Source: Luteimicrobium xylanilyticum
GTDB taxonomy: Bacteria > Actinomycetota > Actinomycetes > Actinomycetales > Cellulomonadaceae
DNA length: 64,000 nucleotides
NCBI RefSeq assembly: GCF_009429125.1
Contig: NZ_CP045529.1
Span: 1,612,001 to 1,676,000 of the forward strand
Direction of reading: 5' to 3'
Below are positions 58,953 through 64,000 of this stretch, piece by piece. Each line of letters starts with the position of its first letter. The first letter of the stretch is position 1. The notes beneath the pieces are model-generated. The model made no database searches and had not been told where the DNA came from. It saw nothing but the letters and a program-made list of their open reading frames with translations. Both the position numbers and the translations under genes were made by a program.

Positions 58953-60152
58953 TCAGGCGAGCACGCGCAGCCGGACCGTCTGGTCCATCGCCGCCAGGGC
59001 CTCGGTGACGCCGTCGGGCAGCGGCGAGCCGATGTCGGTGACGACGTAGCCGAGCTCGCCGCGCGTCGCGAGGAGCTGCCCCTCGATGTTGACGCCGTGC
59101 TGCGCGAGCGTGTTGTTGACCGCGGCAAGGACGCCCGGGGTGTTGCGGTGCAGGTGTGCGATGCGGGCGACACCGGTCGTCTGCTCGAGCGCGAGGTTCG
59201 GCAGGTTGACGGACAGGGTCGTCGAGCCCGTGCTGACGTAGTCGCGCAGCTTGTTCGCGACGAACGTGCCGATGGCCTCCTGCGCCTCCTCGGTCGAGCC
59301 GCCGATGTGGGGCGTCAGGATGACGTTGGGCAGGCCACGCAGGTCGGACTCGAAGGCGTCGCCCTTGCGCTTGGGCTCCTGGGGGAACACATCGATCGAC
59401 GCGCCGCCGAGGTGACCCGAGAGGATGGCCTCGCGCAGGGCCGCGGTGTCGATGACGAACCCGCGCGAGAGGTTGAGGAACAGGGCGCCCGGCTTCATTC
59501 GCGCGAACTGCTCGGCGCCGAACAGGCCGGCGTTGCCCTTGCGGCCGTCGACGTGGAGCGTGACGACGTCGGCGACCTCGAGCAGCTCCTCGAGCGAGCC
59601 CATGCGTCGGGCGTTGCCGAGCGCGAGCTTCTCGGACGTGTTGTAGAACGCGACCGACATCCCGAGGCTCTCGGCGACGACCGAGAGCTGGGTCCCGATG
59701 TTCCCGTAGCCGACGATGCCGAGCGTGCGGCCGCGCACCTCGTGCGCGCCCTCGGCGGACTTGTTCCACACGCCTGCGTGCATCTCCGCGTTGCGGTCGG
59801 TGAGGCGTCGGGTCAGGGCGATGATCTCGGCCAGGGCGATCTCGACGACCGAGCGCGTGTTCTGGAAGGGGGCGTTGAACGTCGCGACACCGCGCTCCGC
59901 GGCGGTGCGCAGGTCGATCTGGTTCGTCCCGATGCAGAACGCGCCCAGGGTGATGAGCGACGGCGCCGACTCGAGGACCCTCGCGGTGACGTTGGTCTTG
60001 GAGCGGATGCCGAGCAGGTGGACGCCGTCGAGGGCGTCGATCAGCTCGGACTCGTCCAGGGCCCCGGTCCGGGTCTCGACCTCGAAGCCGGAGGCTTCGA
60101 GGATCGTGCGGGCGTGGGGATGCAGGTTCTCGAGGAGGAGGGCGCGTAGCAC
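58953..60152 (-). CDS. serA: D-3-phosphoglycerate dehydrogenase
   Basis: First step of serine biosynthesis, NAD-dependent. 399 aa of the E. coli-like short type with a C-terminal ACT domain (HLHRNTPGVLAAVNNTLAQH) for serine feedback. Dehydrogenase motifs are LGAFCIGTNQIDL, GIVGYGNIGTQLSVVAESLG and the catalytic His in LTPHIGGSTEEAQEAIG. GTG 60152 gives the usual start (LRALLLENLHPHARTILEA). An in-frame ATG at 60242 overlaps the upstream helicase stop as ATGA, so a 30-residue longer, coupled form is possible. Confidence 0.94.
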   Translation of the reverse strand: MLRALLLENLHPHARTILEASGFEVETRTGALDESELIDALDGVHLLGIRSKTNVTARVLESAPSLITLGAFCIGTNQIDLRTAAERGVATFNAPFQNTRSVVEIALAEIIALTRRLTDRNAEMHAGVWNKSAEGAHEVRGRTLGIVGYGNIGTQLSVVAESLGMSVAFYNTSEKLALGNARRMGSLEELLEVADVVTLHVDGRKGNAGLFGAEQFARMKPGALFLNLSRGFVIDTAALREAILSGHLGGASIDVFPQEPKRKGDAFESDLRGLPNVILTPHIGGSTEEAQEAIGTFVANKLRDYVSTGSTTLSVNLPNLALEQTTGVARIAHLHRNTPGVLAAVNNTLAQHGVNIEGQLLATRGELGYVVTDIGSPLPDGVTEALAAMDQTVRLRVLA

Positions 60153-60238
60153 GCGTCTATGGTGCGCTGCCGTCTCGCCTGGTGTCGAACGAGTTCCGTC
60201 AGCCGGACAGATGCGCCCGAGCCGCGGCGGGGGCGTGC

Positions 60239-62560
60239 TCATCCGGCGTCGACGAGCCCCGCGGGCAGGTCGGCGTGGTGGACGGCGACGAGCCGTCGCG
60301 TCGGCCGGGTCAGCGACACGTACAGGTCGGACGCGCCCGAGCGGCCATCCCCGACGATCTCCGCCGGCTCGACCACCACCACCGCGTCGAACTCGAGGCC
60401 CTTGACCTCGACGGGCGTCAGCACGACGACGCGTGCGTCGGCGCCACCCTGCAGCAGCTCGCCCGCGCGCTCCGGCCCGACGGCGCCCGCCAGCGCGGCT
60501 GTGAGCGCGTCGGTGACCGCGCGGCGGCGGCCCGGCTCCACGACGACGGCGACGCGTCCCGTCCCGTCGGGGCGCACGACCTCCCCGACCTGCTCGACCG
60601 CGTGCGTCGCGGCGGCCGGGGCGAGCTCGTCCGTGCGGGCGACCCGGACGAGGCGGAGCGCGTCGTCGACGTCGCGCGCCGAGCTGAGCCGCGAGACGGG
60701 CAGGTGGGCGGCGCGGGCGAACCGCAGCGCGCTGTCCGCCACGGTCGCGGGCGTGCGGTAGTTGACGGTGAGCTCGGAGACCGACCACGCGTCGCGGAAG
60801 TGCGGCCGCAGGGCGGCGGCCCACGAGCGCGCGCCGCCGAGCGCCGTCGTCTGCGCGACGTCCCCGACGACCGTGAACGAGCGGGTGGGGCAGCGGCGCA
60901 CGAGCGCGCGCCAGGCCATCGGCGTGAGCTCCTGGGCCTCGTCGACCACGACGTGGCCGTACGCCCAGGTGCGGTCGGCGGCGGCGCGCTCGGCGGTGGT
61001 GAGGACGGGGCCGCCGTCGGCGAACCGCCCGGCCAGGGTCTCGGCGTCGACGAGGCCGCCGCCCGCGCCGGACGACTCGAGGACCTGACGGGCGTACTCG
61101 AGGTCGGCCGCGGCCTGCTCGGCGCGCTCGCGGGCCTCGGCGCGGTCGAGGGCGTCGTCCTCGCCGAGGAGCTCGGCCGCCTCGTCGAGCAGGGGCACGT
61201 CGGACGCGGTCCACCCGGAGCCGGCCGGACGGGCGAGCCGCGCGCGGTCCTCGGCCGTGAGCTCGGGTGCCGCCTCGGCGAGCCGGTGCGGCTTGGTGAA
61301 GAGGTCCTCCACGAGCCGGGCCGGCGTGATGGGCAGCCAGGCGAGGTTGACCGCGACCCTGACGTCGCGGCTGCGGCGCAGGTCGTCCAGGAGCTCGGCG
61401 CGGTCCGCCTCGGGGTCGCCCAGGGCCTCGGCGTACTGCGCGGCGATGCGACCCAGCACGTCGCGGGCGAACCCGGCGCGGGCCTCGTTGTGGGGCCGGT
61501 GCGCGCGGCGGGCGCGGCCGAGCGCGTCGCGCACGTCGCCCCGGCGCAGGACGAGCTCCTGGCCCTCCACGACGAGCCGCACGTCCTGCGCGGGGACGCG
61601 CTCGCGGGCCCGGACGGCCCGCGTGAGGATCCGGGACCAGACGGCCCGGCCCTTGATCTCCGCGACCTCGGCGTCCTCGGTCGCCGTCACGGTCACCCCC
61701 GGGAGGAGGTCCGCGATCGTCGTCGAGACGACGCCCGTCTCGCCGAGCGAGGGCAGGACCTGGTCGATGTAGTGCAGGAACGCCCGGCTCGGCCCCACCA
61801 GGAGCACGCCCGTGCGCTCGAGCTGACGGCGGTGCGCGTACAGCAGGTAGGCGGTGCGGTGCAGGGCGACCGCCGTCTTGCCCGTGCCCGGGCCGCCCTG
61901 GACCACGAGCGTGCCCGCGAGGGGGGCGCGGATGATCTCGTCCTGCTCGCGCTGGATGGTCGCGACGATGTCGTGCATGCGTGCGGTGCGACCCGCTCCC
62001 AGCGACGCGAGGAGTGCGCCCTCGCCCGCGAGCGCCCGCAGCCCGAGCTGCTCGGTGGCCGCGAGGTCGAGCACGTCGTCCTCGATCCCCAGCACCTGCC
62101 GGCGCCGGGTCGTGAGGTGACGGCGTCGGGCGACGTCGTCGGGGTGGGCGGCCGTGGCCCGGTAGAACGACTGGGCCGCGGGGGCGCGCCAGTCGGTCAG
62201 CAGCGGCGTCTGGTCGGGGTCCGTCAGGCCGATGCGGCCCACGTAGCGCGTGGTGCCGTCGGCCAGGTCGAGCCGTCCGAACACGAGCCGGTCCTCCACG
62301 GAGCGGAGCTGCGCGACCCGGTCCTCGTAGAGCGTCGCGAACGCGTCGCGCTCGGACCGGTTCTGCGGCGACCCGCTCGGGCCTTCGCGGCGGACGGCCC
62401 GCAGCCGCTCCCAGGTCGCCTCGCGCAGCTCGTCGAGCCGTCCGTAGAGCGTGTCGACGACCCCCTGCTCACGCGCCAGCTCGGCTTCGAGGGGGTCGCC
62501 TGCCTGGGGTCGGGCCGGTGTGCCGGTCCGGGGTGCGGCGTCCTGCGGCGTGTCCGGCAC
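60239..62560 (-). CDS. UvrD-like helicase of the HelD/HelR RNA-polymerase-recycling type
   Basis: 773-aa superfamily 1 ATPase. An N-terminal coiled coil (residues about 25-70) precedes VGRIGLTDPDQTPLLTDWRA, a block typical of HelD. Walker A is VVQGGPGTGKTAVALHRTAYL, then VLLVGPSRAFLHYIDQVLP, Walker B VVVDEAQELTPMAW, VVGDVAQTT, and VKGLEFDAVVVV near the end. HelR-type proteins remove stalled or rifamycin-bound RNA polymerase from DNA. GTG 62560 has GGAGG upstream and a CATACT -10 (complement of 62605-62610); ATG 62602 is too close to that -10. No rifamycin-associated element was found. Confidence 0.88.
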   Translation of the reverse strand: MPDTPQDAAPRTGTPARPQAGDPLEAELAREQGVVDTLYGRLDELREATWERLRAVRREGPSGSPQNRSERDAFATLYEDRVAQLRSVEDRLVFGRLDLADGTTRYVGRIGLTDPDQTPLLTDWRAPAAQSFYRATAAHPDDVARRRHLTTRRRQVLGIEDDVLDLAATEQLGLRALAGEGALLASLGAGRTARMHDIVATIQREQDEIIRAPLAGTLVVQGGPGTGKTAVALHRTAYLLYAHRRQLERTGVLLVGPSRAFLHYIDQVLPSLGETGVVSTTIADLLPGVTVTATEDAEVAEIKGRAVWSRILTRAVRARERVPAQDVRLVVEGQELVLRRGDVRDALGRARRAHRPHNEARAGFARDVLGRIAAQYAEALGDPEADRAELLDDLRRSRDVRVAVNLAWLPITPARLVEDLFTKPHRLAEAAPELTAEDRARLARPAGSGWTASDVPLLDEAAELLGEDDALDRAEARERAEQAAADLEYARQVLESSGAGGGLVDAETLAGRFADGGPVLTTAERAAADRTWAYGHVVVDEAQELTPMAWRALVRRCPTRSFTVVGDVAQTTALGGARSWAAALRPHFRDAWSVSELTVNYRTPATVADSALRFARAAHLPVSRLSSARDVDDALRLVRVARTDELAPAAATHAVEQVGEVVRPDGTGRVAVVVEPGRRRAVTDALTAALAGAVGPERAGELLQGGADARVVVLTPVEVKGLEFDAVVVVEPAEIVGDGRSGASDLYVSLTRPTRRLVAVHHADLPAGLVDAG

Positions 62561-62604
62561 GAGCCCTCCGTTCCTCGCCGTGCGGTCGCGCGCGGCGGCC
62601 ATCA

Positions 62605-62610
62605 AGTATG
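62605..62610 (-). promoter_or_regulatory. -10 element of the HelD/HelR-like gene
   Basis: CATACT on the minus strand, 45 nt before GTG 62560. Confidence 0.4.
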
Positions 62611-62735
62611 GCGCACCGTGGGGGCGTCGTCGGCCCGGGAAGCGGCGGCGGCCTCCGTGTGTTGGGGACGGAGAGAGAGCGGAGACGGGCGCAGACGTCC
62701 GCGTTTCCGCGACGACCGACGCTGGAGGACGACGC

Positions 62736-63662
62736 GTGCTGGATCCCCGAGGCATCTACGAGATCGACGAGCAGGCCGTCGCGGAGCTGCTCGGCGCTCC
62801 GGGCGAGCGTGGGACGGGACCGGTGCTCGTGCACGTGCTGCACGGGTTCATCGACGCGGGGGGCGTCGGGGAGGTGGTGCGCGAGCACCTGCTGGAGCGC
62901 TCCGAGCCGCGCCGGCTCGTGACGTTCGACGTCGACCAGCTCCTCGACTACCGGTCCAAGCGCGCGTCGATGACGTTCGAGAGCTCGCGCTGGACCGCGT
63001 ACGACGAGCCGACTCTCGCGATCGACCACCTGCGCGACGCCGAGGGCACGGGCTACCTGCTCCTGCACGGCCCGGAGCCCGACCTGCAGTGGGAGCGGTT
63101 CGTCGCGGCGGTCCAGGACGTCGTCCGGCAGCTCGGCGTCTCGCTCGTCGCCACGGTCCACGGCGTACCGATGGCCGTGCCGCACACGCGCCCCAGCACG
63201 CTCACGGTGCACGCGACGCGCGGCGAGCTCGTCGGGTCGCACCCGTCGTGGTTCGGGAAGGCGGAGGTACCGGCGAGCGCTGCCGCCCTGCTCGAGTACC
63301 GGCTCGGCCAGGCCGGCCACGACGCCGTCGGGTACGCGGTGCACGTGCCGCACTACGCCGCGCAGACGGCGTACCCGCCCGCGGCCTTGCACGCACTGCG
63401 CATGCTCCAGGGCGCGACGGGCCTCGAGCTCGCGAGCGAGGACCTCGAGCCGGCCGCGCGCGAGGCCGCCGAGGAGGTGGCCCGCCAGGTCGGGGAGTCC
63501 GACGAGCTGCGTGCCCTCGTCCGTGGTCTCGAGCAGCAGTACGACGCGTTCGCGCGGTCGCTCGGGGCGACGAGCCTGCTGGCCGACGACGCCCCGCTGC
63601 CGACCGCCGACGAGCTCGGCGCCGAGTTCGAACGCTTCCTCGCGCAGCGTTCCGACGACTGA
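62736..63662 (+). CDS. PAC2 family protein (proteasome-assembly-chaperone-like)
   Basis: 308-aa soluble protein of the actinobacterial PAC2 family, ATP-grasp-neighbour proteins with a proteasome assembly chaperone fold. Blocks: HVLHGFIDAGGVGEVVREHL, VTFDVDQLLDYRSKRASMTF, YLLLHGPEPDLQWERFVAAV and GVPMAVPHTRPSTLTVHATR. A helical acidic C-terminus follows residue 235. GTG 62736 has GGAGGAC 5 nt upstream. Role in actinobacteria is not established. Confidence 0.87.
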   Translation: MLDPRGIYEIDEQAVAELLGAPGERGTGPVLVHVLHGFIDAGGVGEVVREHLLERSEPRRLVTFDVDQLLDYRSKRASMTFESSRWTAYDEPTLAIDHLRDAEGTGYLLLHGPEPDLQWERFVAAVQDVVRQLGVSLVATVHGVPMAVPHTRPSTLTVHATRGELVGSHPSWFGKAEVPASAAALLEYRLGQAGHDAVGYAVHVPHYAAQTAYPPAALHALRMLQGATGLELASEDLEPAAREAAEEVARQVGESDELRALVRGLEQQYDAFARSLGATSLLADDAPLPTADELGAEFERFLAQRSDD

Positions 63663-63759
63663 CGAGGCGCCCGCTGGTGCGACCGTGGAGGGCTGACCTG
63701 CGGTGACGTCCGGGTCGCGACACTCCGGCGGATCTGTGGCCGCCTCGACCGGTTCGTGC

Positions 63760-63765
63760 CAGACT
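63760..63765 (+). promoter_or_regulatory. Possible cold-shock gene -10 element
   Basis: CAGACT about 92 nt before the csp ATG, implying a leader of about 85 nt. Long leaders are typical of cold-shock mRNAs. Confidence 0.3.
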
Positions 63766-63857
63766 GTCCGCGTTGCCGTGCTCGGCACGGCGGCACGAGG
63801 GCGGGCGCAAGGTCCGGCCACCGAGGTCCCGGACGGGCAGAAGGACAGAGGAACAGC

Positions 63858-64000
63858 ATGGCGCAGGGTTCTGTGAAGTGGTTCAACGCGGAGAAGGGCT
63901 TCGGCTTCATCGCCCAGGACGGGGGAGGTGCCGACGTCTTCGTGCACTACTCGGCGATCGAGACCCAGGGCTACCGCTCGCTCGACGAGGCGCAGCGAGT
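63858..64000 (+). CDS. cspA: Cold-shock protein, truncated by window end
   Basis: The first 47 codons are present. Cold-shock domain with RNP1 [10 protein letters not shown] and RNP2 DVFVHYSAI, opening [17 protein letters not shown]. Nucleic-acid chaperone of mRNA. ATG 63858 has AGAGGAA upstream. The gene runs off the right edge; the full protein is expected to be about 67-70 aa. Confidence 0.95.
   Translation, partial: MAQGSVKWFNAEKGFGFIAQDGGGADVFVHYSAIETQGYRSLDEAQR

Noticed and set aside
62561-62735. A rifamycin-associated element upstream of the HelD/HelR-like gene
   Set aside because: No 19-bp GGGGCTTGC-type inverted repeat is present in the divergent region.
1-64000. CRISPR arrays, tRNA or rRNA genes, insertion sequences
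   Set aside because: No regularly spaced repeats, no tRNA cloverleaf or rRNA sequence and no transposase-like protein were seen.

Overview
The window is one contiguous piece of a very GC-rich (visually above 70%) actinobacterial chromosome. Gene order and protein character fit the Micrococcales, probably Cellulomonadaceae or Promicromonosporaceae (the Cellulomonas / Cellulosimicrobium / Isoptericola type). This rests on the conserved blocks truB-ribF-rpsO-pnp-M16 peptidase-dapB, dapA-rnj-ftsK-pgsA-cinA-clgR, recA-recX-gluDCBA-miaB, and miaA-dapF-hflX-dinG-lexA-nrdR. No rRNA, tRNA, insertion sequence, prophage or CRISPR array was seen. Coding density is high, many genes overlap by 4 bases (ATGA or GTGA), and many starts appear leaderless.

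Layout. 1-4550: a TetR regulator, truB, ribF, a MerR/GyrI-type regulator and its probable target, a transglutaminase-like protein. 4551-10165: rpsO, pnp, an M16 peptidase, dapB and a small membrane/TPR protein. 10189-11897 (minus): AzlCD amino-acid exporter and a UPF0114 membrane protein. 11962-19862 (minus): an accessory-looking block with a NarL-type two-component system, two paralogous lipoproteins flanking a small secreted I36/crystallin-like protein, and a MacA/MacB-like tripartite exporter. 19931-27154: aldehyde dehydrogenase (minus), then dapA, RNase J and FtsK. 27155-30574: an extragenic palindrome cluster, CapA-like phosphoesterase (minus), pgsA, cinA and clgR. 30538-36523 (minus): Nei-type glycosylase with the giant helicase Lhr. 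36588-41841: DUF3046, a holin-domain/phosphodiesterase fusion, an MBL hydrolase, recA and recX. 41952-45310 (minus): gluABCD glutamate importer. 45472-55280: miaB, two YbjN paralogues (minus), an unknown protein, miaA, dapF, a methyltransferase (minus), hflX and a DinG-type helicase. 55326-64000: ldh, lexA (minus), an SOS-linked LysM protein, a possible iron-regulated small RNA, nrdR, a DUF5302 protein, serA and a HelD/HelR-like helicase (both minus), a PAC2 protein and the start of a cold-shock gene.

How the genes work together. Three diaminopimelate/lysine genes (dapB, dapA, dapF) are spread over the window. The SOS response is represented by recA-recX, lexA and a LexA-divergent LysM division-inhibitor candidate, with SOS boxes at 39914, 57257, 57311 and 57326. 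RNA metabolism is represented by pnp, rnj, truB, miaA, miaB and hflX.

The best candidate for an undescribed system is the 11962-19862 block. There a two-component system, two paralogous Cys-rich lipoproteins, a small secreted four-cysteine protein and a PG-binding-domain membrane-fusion/ABC exporter lie in one direction, and short GC-rich palindromes sit before the kinase gene and before the first lipoprotein gene. Other notable signals are a MerR-style 19-bp-spacer promoter whose -35 box contains the regulator's own stop codon, and an iron-box promoter followed by a structured, terminated, apparently non-coding stretch upstream of nrdR.
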